9,453 nt of DNA from a bacterium (GTDB lineage: Bacteria > Vulcanimicrobiota > Xenobia > Xenobiales > Xenobiaceae), in the NCBI GenBank assembly GCA_017444165.1, contig JAFSXH010000184.1, positions 1 to 9,453 of the forward strand, given 5' to 3'. The position numbers were made by a program, and so were the translations under genes. The stretch's first letter is position 1; the number at the start of each line of letters is the position of its first letter. Below are positions 1-8,350 of the stretch, in pieces. The notes beneath the pieces are model-generated. The model was not told the DNA's origin. It saw nothing but the letters and a program-made list of their open reading frames with translations, and did not search any database.

Positions 1-3000
1 GGAACTGACCGAACGACTGCCCGTAGTGGTAGTTCCATTATCGGGTACGAGACTGTTACCAGAGGGAGAATAATTAGAAATACTACCTATAGCTAAAAGC
101 CTCTGGATCTCTCTTTCTGAAAGTGGAGGATTAGAGACAAAGTTTATGTTTATATTGGGATAAACACCAGTGACATTAGCGGTAACTTCATAACCATTGA
201 CGGAAGCGTCGGCTTGAATATTTTCCAAGGAGGGGATCTGACTATTTTCAAAATTGATCTTGCCGCTACGCACTTTGAAACTCAGATCGTAAAGAGGAAT
301 GGAGATCAGACCTCTGGAGAGATCAATAGAACCATTAAGCACTGGTTTGCCAGTTTCATCGGCCACGATATCTAAATCTCCACCCAATCGCAGACGAGAA
401 CCTAAAGCATAAGCCCAAACATTATCGCCCATATTGAGCTTGACATTGTAATCCGCAGGAATCTTGCTCCAGTCAAAACCTCCACCATCACTAGAGGTAG
501 CACTCATGGCCGTATCCAAATCAACAGTCAACTCTCCTGCAGGCAGATCGATAACACCATTCAAATTAAAAGGCTTACTTTTATCATCCTCTTCCTTCTT
601 CTGCAAGTTGAGATCAACATTGGCAACACCAGCAAAGAGACTTCCCCAACGCAGAGGCAATTGCTCACCCTTCAACTTTAAGTCCATTTTCATAGGCTCA
701 AAACCATCAAAATCGGCTAAGCCGTTTAATTTAAACTCTTTGCCTCCCAAAAGTCCACTAAATTTATGAATGTTGATCCTGTTAAAAGTGGGCTTAATCC
801 CCTCAACCGATTCACCAGCAGCTATGAGCTTAGCCTTCTGTTTTTCCCAATATAAATCTTTAACTTCAGGATCATTCAATTCAGATATATCAGCATCTAT
901 ATTAAAATCTGAGATTTTTCCAGCTTTAGCATGTTCTAAATAGCCATTAATAACCTTGAAAGCTCCCGCAATCTCAGGATCTTTTATGGTTCCTCCAATA
1001 TGCAAACTGCCCGAAACATCACCACTGCTATTTTCAATATCAGGAACAAAACTGGAGGCCAAGCCAAAATCTTTATCGCGCATAGAAGCCGTAATATCAA
1101 TATCACCATCAACAGAGGCCTCTACACCCCTCCAGAAGGGTACTAATCTATTTTCATCTATATTGCCAGTACGTTTCACATTGTAAGGCAAAGTACCAGA
1201 GATAGAAAAGAAGCGATCATTCCTCTTATTGCCACCGATATAAGCTCGAATACCGCCGAGTTCTTCGGGAGTAAACCCCTCTAAAATGGAGTCCAATCCT
1301 CTATTGACAATATTTCGACTCTGCTCGTTGCGCAAGGTAGTGTTCATCTTGCCAAAACGCACCTTATAACGGTGAGCTTCACGATCAAAACTGCCGCTGA
1401 CTATACCTTTAATAGAGGCCATCTGCAAAGAACCTAAACTGCCATCGCTTATATCGAAGACCAAGTTAAAAGCTGGCGACAAGATCGGTCCTGAAGCATT
1501 GAGAACAAAATCTTCAACAAAACCGCCGCTTATGCCAGGTATAATAAACGAAGCCAGTTCAGAGACGGGCATCTTGCTCATCTTCAAATACAACTCGTTG
1601 GCCTCTTTACTGCTCTCTGCTTTCTCACTCTCAGAGAGCATATTGCGAGGAATGCGCATCAAGGCAATATTGGCACTACCTACCATAGAACCAGAATCTT
1701 TATCTTCATTCTCCTGGATAACACCCTGGCCAAATTCCCTCTTCTCAGGCAACAGTTCGAAAGGTTCAATAATCAGACGTCCAGAGGTATTACTGCGCTT
1801 GTAAACTCCTCGAAGGCCACCATTTTTTAAGGTCAAACCATTCCAAGTTACCTTTTGCTTTTTGTTATCTTTATCTGATCCTTGAGAATCTTCAGCAGTG
1901 ACACTACCCACGACCATTTTAGGAATAGCAAAACTGTATTCTAAAGAACCAGCTGGCGATTCTGCTAAATGTCCTTTATACCACTGACCTTTCAAACCTA
2001 AATTGCCATTTAAGACAAATTGCCGCCTGCCAGGCTTCATTCCCAAGGCCGTACGCACACTAGCACTCTTAAAATTATTTAAATTTACGACAAACTTATC
2101 CTCTCCATTTCCGAAATCTGGCCCTCCAGGCCCCGTAAACCAATCTACAATATTATCGCCAAAATCTGTGGAAAAAGTAAATTGTCCGCTGGCATCCAAG
2201 GAAACTGGATCGCGATCAAAACGCACTCCCAAAAGATTATCTTGTGAATCTAAAGCAAAGAGATGTTTAAATACTTTTTCATCCTTCTCAATAAAATTGA
2301 GTTCGCCATTTTTAGGTAAACTTTTCTCTTTTTTACTCTTCTCGTAAGTTTCCAATACGGAATTTCTGTAGTTTTCAGATAAATTATCCGTCGGCACATA
2401 AGAGTAAGCACTAAATTTCAAAACATCTTCAGGAAGGGTAACTTTCGCCTCTTTACCATGCAACTCGACGGAGAGACTATCACCCTCTTGAGCGTATAAC
2501 ACGCCATTCTCATCCTCTTTAACTTTGCCAATACGAAAATCGGGGAAAGCTAAATTGGAGTTATTGGATAACAAAGTTACATCTTTGCCCTCCATAGCAA
2601 AGAGAATCTGCAGAGAGTTGAAAGAAGGATCACTAGATTCTACGTGTACGGCCAAACGCGCACTGCCCTTAAAATCGTTATAGTAATTTAGAGGAACATT
2701 ATCAGCATAAATATCAGCGTTCCAATGATCTTGTCGATCTCGTTTACCCGAACCTTTAAACACAAGCCCTTGAGATTTTAATTGAAGATCGGAGAGGATC
2801 AGACTGCCATCGTTGCGATCACTGTGTACGTTGGCAGAAATATCATCTATAGGCAAAACACTGTCTGCCAAAAAGAAGTTGCCATTGTAGACACGCATAT
2901 GACCGTCCATGGTCAAAGTATCCAAAATTCCTCTCTTCATGTCAAAAGAGACCCCTAAATTATCGGTCTCCATCCAACCGGAAAGAAGATCATTTATTTT

Positions 3001-6000
3001 TTGAGAATTTTTCGGCACAAAAGCCAAAGCCTGGTTAGTCGACCAACCAGAACTGCTAGCGTTCAATTTTACAAAACCAGAATCGATATAACCATTAGCA
3101 TCGACTAAACCTTGAGGAACATCTTCATAAGTAAATGCGGCTATCTCTTCACCATTAGGCAAGACACCAATATAACAGCTGTTAGCCGTTAAAAGTCTAT
3201 CTATAGATAATTTGCCAGAATCGTACGACACTAAACCAGAAGCTGAAAAGACGTGACGATTATCTCCGACACCAGCCATAAACCAAGGGACGGAGAACCA
3301 AGTACCCTTCTCAATCACGGGTAAACCATTTTTGGAGCTAATACTAGCCACTAAATTGGCTCGACCACTGGAAATTGCGGCTGAATTTAACAACGAACCA
3401 GCTTGAGGAAGAGAACTTTGAGTGCGCAACCAAGCTAGATCTATATCTCGAGCAGAGACAGCCAATTGATAACTCAGAGGAGTACCTAAATTGACAGTAC
3501 CATCTACTTTGATCAATGAAGAACGCGGCAAATTGGAATCAAAAAGACCAATACAGCGAAGCGGTGGAGCAAGATTAGGACCAAATATATTATAAACGCC
3601 TCCCACATAATGAGGATAAACCTTATCCGATACACCATTATAAGACCAGGCCAAAATATTGTCCTCTAAAGTAATTTTGCCACCTTTTATGTTGCCCACG
3701 CCTGCAACCCACAGAGCATCGTCCTTGATCTCTTCAAGCGGCGAATTACTCACAGCACTGAAATAACTTAAATTTAGATCCTTTGGCGATCCCCACAGAC
3801 CGACCTGACCTGTAACACTGCCCGCTAAATGTAAATCTTCGGTAAGTCTGCGCCCATCTAAACGCAGATCACTAGCCCAAGCCACTAACCCCAAAGAATC
3901 ACGCCCCACAAAACCTTGAGAGGCCACTTGATAATCTTGCGCTCCCAAATATAAACGCAACCAATTGTCCTCTCCCCTGCCCCCACAATACCAACTAGCG
4001 GCCATATTGCCGCAACCAGTTAGATCTAAAGGAATATCGTAATGGACTAGATTAGCAAAGGGAGTTATATCAACACTATCAGCCGCCAGGTTAAAACTAG
4101 AACTGCCGCCATCTAAGGAATACCAACCCGAAGCACTCACTTTGCCCCCAGCGGCATAACCATCCATATGGGGCAGAACTACGATCATATCCGTTAAAGC
4201 CACAGGACCGCGCAGATCAGTAATGTCTAAACTGCCGACTCGCAGATTCGTTCCACTGCTGTAAGCACAAACTTGCAAATTATTGAGAGCATCTGCAGAA
4301 CCAAAAACTTGTGCTCCACCCTGAATCGTTCCTGAAACACTGCCAATTTGAGCAACATTCACAGAAGGAACAACCAATCCAGGTGTACTGACAGCGGCAA
4401 AGACAGACTTATCGCACAAATTATAATTGGCGTAGGCTAAATTAGCCTCTCCCAAAGTCGTCAAAGCTCGACCGTTGCTCAAACTTACCATCTCTTTATT
4501 TAACGTAAAGCTCCCCGAAGCGTCCTGCAACATCGAAGCTACCCCCGTAAAGCCGCCTATTCCCTGCCCACTACCGTAAATAAAGGGATCTTTAGCCGTA
4601 CCAACCATGGCAACTTTAAAGCCCTCGATGTAACCACCAATAGGACTTATTTCAGCTAGAGAAAGTTGTTTACCACTCAAATTAAAGACGACCTGAGGCT
4701 GTTCTCCCTCAAAAAGCACATAACCGTTACCTTTGAGCTTACCCCCTACAGCTTGCAAAGTAAAATTATCTACACTAAAAAGTTTATTATGATAATTAAA
4801 AACGGCATTAATATTCTTAGCCTTGTGATCTTCGTATTCTAAACTTTTAGAATGAAGACGACCAGAAATTCGCGGATCGAGTAAAGCCCCGTTAGCCTTG
4901 AGTGATACTTGTATATTTCCCCTAACAGGAGCTTTAATTTTAAAAACTTTAGCTAAATATTCTAAATTTATATTTTTAATATCACTTTTGAGATCAACAT
5001 TACTCTTATTTAAATCATTGGGATCAAAATTGATCTGACCATAGAGAGAAGTTTTTATTTTGGCAAATTCAGCATTAGCTTTGACTATTTTGGCAATTCC
5101 TGAACAAATATTAATGTGAGCAGAAGCATTCTCTACAGAAGATGGCAGATTAATGGAACTGAGAGAAATATTTTGTAATTTTACATCTCCACCGTAAGCT
5201 AACTTATGCAAAGTATCCTGCCAATTTTGAGCCTTGCAATTGAACCAGAGTTTAGAATTTACATGGCCGCTCAAAACGTGTACATCATCAGGAAAAGCGG
5301 GATAATCACTCAGACGAGCTAAATCAATATTCTGCAAAGCTAGTTCTAAAGAGAAATTGGGACGATCCTCTACAGCCAAAAGACCACTGATAGACACTTT
5401 ACCCAACTCAGGATCAAACGAATTGATCTTCTGCACAGGCACAAAATTCAAGCTTAAACGAGCGCGATTTCCAGGAGTACAAGCCACGGATAATTTTAAT
5501 CGATCTAACTGGGCACAGTAATCACCATGAATATAATCATGCACTAAAACTTGGCCATTATTTACAACTATATTCCCATCATAACGACAAAGATATTTAT
5601 CCCAGGCTAGAGGTTCTTTTTTAGGTGAAGGATTTTTCGGTTTAAATTTACTCCAATTAAGACTGCCATCGGCTCCTAATTCACAATTTAATTCCGGCTC
5701 ATTTATACTGAGATCACCTAGTAAAGCCATGTAATCCAACTTAGATATAGATCTCATCACGTGCAGTTGGAGTTCTGCACTGGGAACAGTCGCCAACACT
5801 TCACCTGTATCTAATTTACAAGTGACATTTTCTAAACGCAGACTGCGCCAGTCTAAAGAAGCATCTCCTATTTCAATACTTCCAGTATAATCTTGATTAA
5901 ATCTAGCTAAATAAGTTTGAACAATGCTATTTAAAGAAACTTGCGAGAGAGAGGCCCATAAGACTAAAAATGCCAAGAGGAAAAAAAAGGCACAACCCAA

Positions 6001-6033
6001 CAGAGAAGAGCGCAGATTAAACTTCTGAAACAT
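1..6033 (-). CDS. tamB: TamB-like translocation/assembly module protein (AsmA-like superfamily, DUF490), C-terminus cut by window edge
   Basis: Translating the minus strand from the ATG at 6031-6033 gives 2011 codons with no stop down to base 1; I checked roughly the last 950 codons triplet by triplet. Residues about 11-29 are one hydrophobic segment after a short basic N-terminus, as expected for an inner-membrane anchor. Residues about 30-130 resemble an AsmA/TamB N-terminus (DASLDWRSLRLENV, then LSINEPELNCEL and DGSLNW). The body is a long run of alternating short beta-strand patterns rich in G, S, N and D. Near the end, NPPLSEREIQRLLAIGS (1968-1984) matches the conserved DUF490 tail motif, followed by a Ser/Thr/Gly/Asn-rich stretch. 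TamB family proteins bridge inner and outer membrane and are linked to phospholipid transport and outer-membrane protein assembly. E. coli TamB is about 1260 residues, so this one is far longer. It starts 4 bp after mreB, with its ribosome site inside mreB, suggesting coupled translation. All 14 cysteines lie in residues 1-953. Another AsmA-like protein such as a YhdP type is possible, but the tail motif favours TamB. Confidence 0.82.
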   Translation of the reverse strand, partial: MFQKFNLRSSLLGCAFFFLLAFLVLWASLSQVSLNSIVQTYLARFNQDYTGSIEIGDASLDWRSLRLENVTCKLDTGEVLATVPSAELQLHVMRSISKLDYMALLGDLSINEPELNCELGADGSLNWSKFKPKNPSPKKEPLAWDKYLCRYDGNIVVNNGQVLVHDYIHGDYCAQLDRLKLSVACTPGNRARLSLNFVPVQKINSFDPELGKVSISGLLAVEDRPNFSLELALQNIDLARLSDYPAFPDDVHVLSGHVNSKLWFNCKAQNWQDTLHKLAYGGDVKLQNISLSSINLPSSVENASAHINICSGIAKIVKANAEFAKIKTSLYGQINFDPNDLNKSNVDLKSDIKNINLEYLAKVFKIKAPVRGNIQVSLKANGALLDPRISGRLHSKSLEYEDHKAKNINAVFNYHNKLFSVDNFTLQAVGGKLKGNGYVLFEGEQPQVVFNLSGKQLSLAEISPIGGYIEGFKVAMVGTAKDPFIYGSGQGIGGFTGVASMLQDASGSFTLNKEMVSLSNGRALTTLGEANLAYANYNLCDKSVFAAVSTPGLVVPSVNVAQIGSVSGTIQGGAQVFGSADALNNLQVCAYSSGTNLRVGSLDITDLRGPVALTDMIVVLPHMDGYAAGGKVSASGWYSLDGGSSSFNLAADSVDITPFANLVHYDIPLDLTGCGNMAASWYCGGRGEDNWLRLYLGAQDYQVASQGFVGRDSLGLVAWASDLRLDGRRLTEDLHLAGSVTGQVGLWGSPKDLNLSYFSAVSNSPLEEIKDDALWVAGVGNIKGGKITLEDNILAWSYNGVSDKVYPHYVGGVYNIFGPNLAPPLRCIGLFDSNLPRSSLIKVDGTVNLGTPLSYQLAVSARDIDLAWLRTQSSLPQAGSLLNSAAISSGRANLVASISSKNGLPVIEKGTWFSVPWFMAGVGDNRHVFSASGLVSYDSGKLSIDRLLTANSCYIGVLPNGEEIAAFTYEDVPQGLVDANGYIDSGFVKLNASSSGWSTNQALAFVPKNSQKINDLLSGWMETDNLGVSFDMKRGILDTLTMDGHMRVYNGNFFLADSVLPIDDISANVHSDRNDGSLILSDLQLKSQGLVFKGSGKRDRQDHWNADIYADNVPLNYYNDFKGSARLAVHVESSDPSFNSLQILFAMEGKDVTLLSNNSNLAFPDFRIGKVKEDENGVLYAQEGDSLSVELHGKEAKVTLPEDVLKFSAYSYVPTDNLSENYRNSVLETYEKSKKEKSLPKNGELNFIEKDEKVFKHLFALDSQDNLLGVRFDRDPVSLDASGQFTFSTDFGDNIVDWFTGPGGPDFGNGEDKFVVNLNNFKSASVRTALGMKPGRRQFVLNGNLGLKGQWYKGHLAESPAGSLEYSFAIPKMVVGSVTAEDSQGSDKDNKKQKVTWNGLTLKNGGLRGVYKRSNTSGRLIIEPFELLPEKREFGQGVIQENEDKDSGSMVGSANIALMRIPRNMLSESEKAESSKEANELYLKMSKMPVSELASFIIPGISGGFVEDFVLNASGPILSPAFNLVFDISDGSLGSLQMASIKGIVSGSFDREAHRYKVRFGKMNTTLRNEQSRNIVNRGLDSILEGFTPEELGGIRAYIGGNKRNDRFFSISGTLPYNVKRTGNIDENRLVPFWRGVEASVDGDIDITASMRDKDFGLASSFVPDIENSSGDVSGSLHIGGTIKDPEIAGAFKVINGYLEHAKAGKISDFNIDADISELNDPEVKDLYWEKQKAKLIAAGESVEGIKPTFNRINIHKFSGLLGGKEFKLNGLADFDGFEPMKMDLKLKGEQLPLRWGSLFAGVANVDLNLQKKEEDDKSKPFNLNGVIDLPAGELTVDLDTAMSATSSDGGGFDWSKIPADYNVKLNMGDNVWAYALGSRLRLGGDLDIVADETGKPVLNGSIDLSRGLISIPLYDLSFKVRSGKINFENSQIPSLENIQADASVNGYEVTANVTGVYPNININFVSNPPLSEREIQRLLAIGSISNYSPSGNSLVPDNGTTTTGSRSVSS
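85..132 (-). other. TamB/DUF490 C-terminal signature
   Basis: Codons 1968-1983 encode NPPLSEREIQRLLAIG, the pattern 'P-P-L-S-x-x-E-I-x-x-L-L-x-x-G' seen near the C-terminus of many TamB/DUF490 proteins. It follows strand-like sequence (VTGVYPNININFVS). It is the strongest single argument for TamB rather than a generic AsmA-like protein, and implies that the end of the gene is probably not far beyond the window. Confidence 0.75.
5947..6003 (-). other. N-terminal membrane anchor of the TamB-like protein
   Basis: Codons 11-29 encode LLGCAFFFLLAFLVLWASL, an unbroken hydrophobic stretch preceded by a short basic head (K4, R8) and followed by polar sequence. This fits a signal anchor leaving the rest of the protein in the periplasm. 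There is no obvious signal peptidase I site after it. Confidence 0.8.
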
Positions 6034-6037
6034 TAAA

Positions 6038-7021
6038 TTAAAAACCTCCAGCTCTCTCGATCTGTTTATCACTAGCCAAAGAACAACCCAAACAGGCACA
6101 ATGTTCAGGAGTATCGACCACTCTTATAGGTATACCAATATAATCTCCTAAGAATTGACTTATCCCGCTCATTTTAGCACAACCACCCACTAAAATGGCC
6201 CCATTATCTAATAAGTCTGCACATAATTCACAAGGCGTACGTCGCAAAACCTCAGCTACTCCATTAGCAATGCGCTTCATAGTGTCAGCTAAAGCTGGAT
6301 TTATCAACTCTGAAGAAACCTTGCGTTCACTCGGTAAACCGCTGGAAGCATCTAAGCCCGCAATATTTCTCTCTAATACATTACCATTCTGTGAGGCTGA
6401 GACTAAAGAAGATTGCAAAGTATCAACAATGCTTTGGTTGACAATTAAACCGTACTCTTTTCTAACTGAACGCGCTATAGCTAAACCTATGTCGCGCCCA
6501 CCAACACGCACACAGCCTGCGGTAATAATCTTACCCAAACTGACAACACTAATATCAGTCTTGCCCGAACCTATATCAATAATTAAAAGGCCACCAGGCT
6601 GTTTCATCTCTACACCAGAGGCCAAAACTGTAGCTATAGGTGAACGGACGAATTCTACACTGCCAGATCTCAACAATTTAGCTAAACGAATCAGGCAGAT
6701 CTTATCTACCGAACTAGCTGTAACGGGCAAGACGAAGCGCAGATCTAAGGTACGCACTCTAGAGATCTGGCGAAAGTAAAAACGCAACATAGCTTCGGCG
6801 GTAGAAAAATCTCGAACTCTGCCTCTCTCAATAGGATAAATAGCTTCGATACCAGACAGAGTCTTACCTAACATCTCTTTGGCCTTTTCACCAACCGCTT
6901 TTACTTCACGCGAATTGACATCGACCACAACTAAAGAAGGCCCTTCAACTTCAACTTTGCCAGCCACATTTATTCGAACATTACTACTGCCCAAATCTAA
7001 ACCAACACGCAAAGAGAACAA
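6038..7021 (-). CDS. mreB: MreB-family actin homologue (rod shape-determining protein), divergent
   Basis: The 327-residue product aligns by eye with MreB over its whole length and is close to the usual 330-345 residues. Recognisable parts are phosphate-1 DLGSSN (9-14, usual DLGTAN), VGEKAKEMLGKT (43-54), phosphate-2 DIGSGKTD (149-156, usual DIGGGTTE), RVGGRDIGLAI (172-182), TPCELCADLLDNG (262-274) and adenosine-loop LVGGCAKMSG (277-286, usual LTGGGALL). MreB polymerises on the inner face of the cytoplasmic membrane and organises wall synthesis. Several conserved positions differ: the usual E-E-P before the helix is R-S-P (126-128), and the usual GERTAE is NQSIVD (195-200), so ATP hydrolysis may be weakened. 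The start is TTG at 7019-7021, chosen because GGAGGAGG sits 9 nt upstream and the sequence enters the first strand at once; there is no long N-terminal amphipathic extension. It lies 33 bp after murA and 4 bp before tamB. Family assignment is firm; normal MreB function is less sure. Confidence 0.85.
   Translation of the reverse strand: MFSLRVGLDLGSSNVRINVAGKVEVEGPSLVVVDVNSREVKAVGEKAKEMLGKTLSGIEAIYPIERGRVRDFSTAEAMLRFYFRQISRVRTLDLRFVLPVTASSVDKICLIRLAKLLRSGSVEFVRSPIATVLASGVEMKQPGGLLIIDIGSGKTDISVVSLGKIITAGCVRVGGRDIGLAIARSVRKEYGLIVNQSIVDTLQSSLVSASQNGNVLERNIAGLDASSGLPSERKVSSELINPALADTMKRIANGVAEVLRRTPCELCADLLDNGAILVGGCAKMSGISQFLGDYIGIPIRVVDTPEHCACLGCSLASDKQIERAGGF
6045..6049 (-). promoter_or_regulatory. 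Ribosome binding site of tamB, inside the mreB coding end
   Basis: GGAGG lies 11 nt upstream of the tamB ATG, within the last codons of mreB (its Gly-Gly-Phe end). Ribosomes finishing mreB therefore terminate between this site and the tamB start, an arrangement that favours translational coupling. Confidence 0.75.
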
Positions 7022-7030
7022 GTTGACAGG

Positions 7031-7038
7031 CCTCCTCC
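7031..7038 (-). promoter_or_regulatory. Strong ribosome binding site of mreB
   Basis: GGAGGAGG lies 9 nt upstream of the TTG at 7021. It is the longest Shine-Dalgarno match in the window and decides the choice of a weak TTG start over later candidates such as the TTG at codon 4. Confidence 0.8.
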
Positions 7039-7054
7039 AACCGAACTTTTTCTT

Positions 7055-8350
7055 TTAGTCTATCTCTGTCAAAGGCCACTCCACCCTTTTGACATCAGCT
7101 CCTAACGAAACTAACTTATCTTCCATATTCTGATAGCCGCGATCTATATACTTGACGTGACGCACCATAGTCTGACCTTCAGCAGCTAAGCCAGCTAACA
7201 CCAAAGCACTGCCTGCACGAATATCAGAAGCATTTACAGGAGCTCCCTGGAATCTCTCCACACCGTGACTGCGCACATAAGGACCAGAGACGACGAGATC
7301 GGCCCCCAAGCGCACCAGTTCCATGACATACATAAAACGACGATCAAATATGCTCTCTTGCAAAACGCTATCACCATTAGCCAAAGCTAAGAGAGAGACC
7401 ATCTGTGGATGTAAATCTGTAGGGAAACCTGGATAGGGAGCTGTAACTATAGCGTAATCATCGAGCGACTTTATAGGACGCTTGCCTATAACCCGCACGT
7501 AATCCTCGCCTATCAGTACCTCTTGACCGACCTTTTGCAAAATCTCTAAAACATAACCACTATATTCGGCATCGAATTTATTAATAGTCACATCACCGCC
7601 AGTTATAGCCGCCCCTATTAAGTAAGTGCAGCCTTCTATGCGATCAGGTATAACTGAATGGCGCGTGCCGTGCATCTCTTTGACACCTTGAATGCGCAAA
7701 GTCTGTGTACCTATCCCCTCAATAGAGGCTCCCATCTTAACTAAAAAATTAGCTAAATCGGTAACCTCAGGCTCACGAGCGCAATTCTCCATAATGGTCA
7801 CACCTTCAGCCATAGTAGCCGCCATCATAGCGTTCTCTGTAGCTCCCACACTGGCTGAGGGGAAGAAGATCTTAGCTCCCGTCAAACCGTTAGAACGGGC
7901 TTTGACTATACCCTTTTCAATGACGACCTCGGCTCCCAATTTGCGAAAGGCTTCAATGTGAAAATCTATACGCCGATCCCCCAGACGACATCCGCCTGGC
8001 ATACTGACCTCGCCCTCTCCACAACGAGCCAAAAGAGGCCCCATCGTGTCGAACGAAGCATTCATGCGACTGACTAACTCTTCGGAGGTCTTCGTAGTTA
8101 CAATCTCTGTAGAATCGAGTACCATGAAATTTCTAGGAACATCGAATTCAACCTTGACCCCAATTTCACGCAAAATCTGAGCCATAACTCTGACATCAGA
8201 AATATTGGGTACACGCTCTAGCTCAACCACCCCATGAGCCAAGATACTAGCCGCCATTATGGGCAAGCAAGCATTCTTAGCTCCACTAGCCTCTAGAGAG
8301 CCTCTGAGGGGATGACCACCATTTATGATCAACCTACTATTTTCACTCAC
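7055..8350 (-). CDS. murA: UDP-N-acetylglucosamine 1-carboxyvinyltransferase (MurA)
   Basis: MurA transfers enolpyruvate from phosphoenolpyruvate to UDP-GlcNAc in the cytoplasm, the first committed step of peptidoglycan synthesis. In the 431-residue form, SGAKNACLP carries the substrate-binding Lys25-Asn26, MPGGCRLGDR carries the catalytic Cys121 and Arg126 (E. coli Cys115, Arg120), PGFPTDLHPQ carries Asp312 (E. coli Asp305), and IDRGYQNMEDKL carries Arg404 (E. coli Arg397). Length is slightly above the 419 of E. coli. The Cys means fosfomycin could in principle act on it. The E. coli Arg91 position (MRAS) reads MNAS, with Asn97. Two in-frame GTG starts exist: 8362 (435 residues) and 8350 (431 residues). 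I prefer 8350 because GGAG at 8357-8360 is 6 nt upstream of it, whereas that same GGAG overlaps the 8362 start, which has only a weak A-rich leader. The gene overlaps atpC by 8 nt, so translation is probably coupled. Whether the genome has a second murA cannot be seen. Confidence 0.96.
   Translation of the reverse strand: MSENSRLIINGGHPLRGSLEASGAKNACLPIMAASILAHGVVELERVPNISDVRVMAQILREIGVKVEFDVPRNFMVLDSTEIVTTKTSEELVSRMNASFDTMGPLLARCGEGEVSMPGGCRLGDRRIDFHIEAFRKLGAEVVIEKGIVKARSNGLTGAKIFFPSASVGATENAMMAATMAEGVTIMENCAREPEVTDLANFLVKMGASIEGIGTQTLRIQGVKEMHGTRHSVIPDRIEGCTYLIGAAITGGDVTINKFDAEYSGYVLEILQKVGQEVLIGEDYVRVIGKRPIKSLDDYAIVTAPYPGFPTDLHPQMVSLLALANGDSVLQESIFDRRFMYVMELVRLGADLVVSGPYVRSHGVERFQGAPVNASDIRAGSALVLAGLAAEGQTMVRHVKYIDRGYQNMEDKLVSLGADVKRVEWPLTEID

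Noticed and set aside
464..2347. Several plus-strand open frames of 76-114 codons
   Set aside because: All lie opposite the uninterrupted tamB frame; their Ser/Lys/Pro-rich products are typical antisense readings of Ser/Gly/Leu-rich coding sequence.
5980..6003. Lipobox-like L-L-G-C at residues 11-14 of the TamB-like protein
   Set aside because: The cysteine comes before the hydrophobic stretch rather than after it, so it cannot be a normal lipoprotein processing site; the segment is better read as a signal anchor.
1..6033. Possible frameshift or assembly artefact producing the very long frame
   Set aside because: The frame is continuous, the beta-rich composition is consistent throughout, and the N-terminal anchor and the C-terminal signature are in the same frame.
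6195..6779. A 194-codon plus-strand open frame antisense to mreB
   Set aside because: It lies wholly opposite a conserved MreB reading frame, its product resembles no known family and it has no convincing ribosome site. It is a shadow of the minus-strand gene.
7022..7054. Possible terminator or promoter in the murA-mreB spacer
   Set aside because: The 33-bp spacer is mostly taken by the mreB Shine-Dalgarno region; I see no stem-loop with a following T run and no clear -10/-35 pair.
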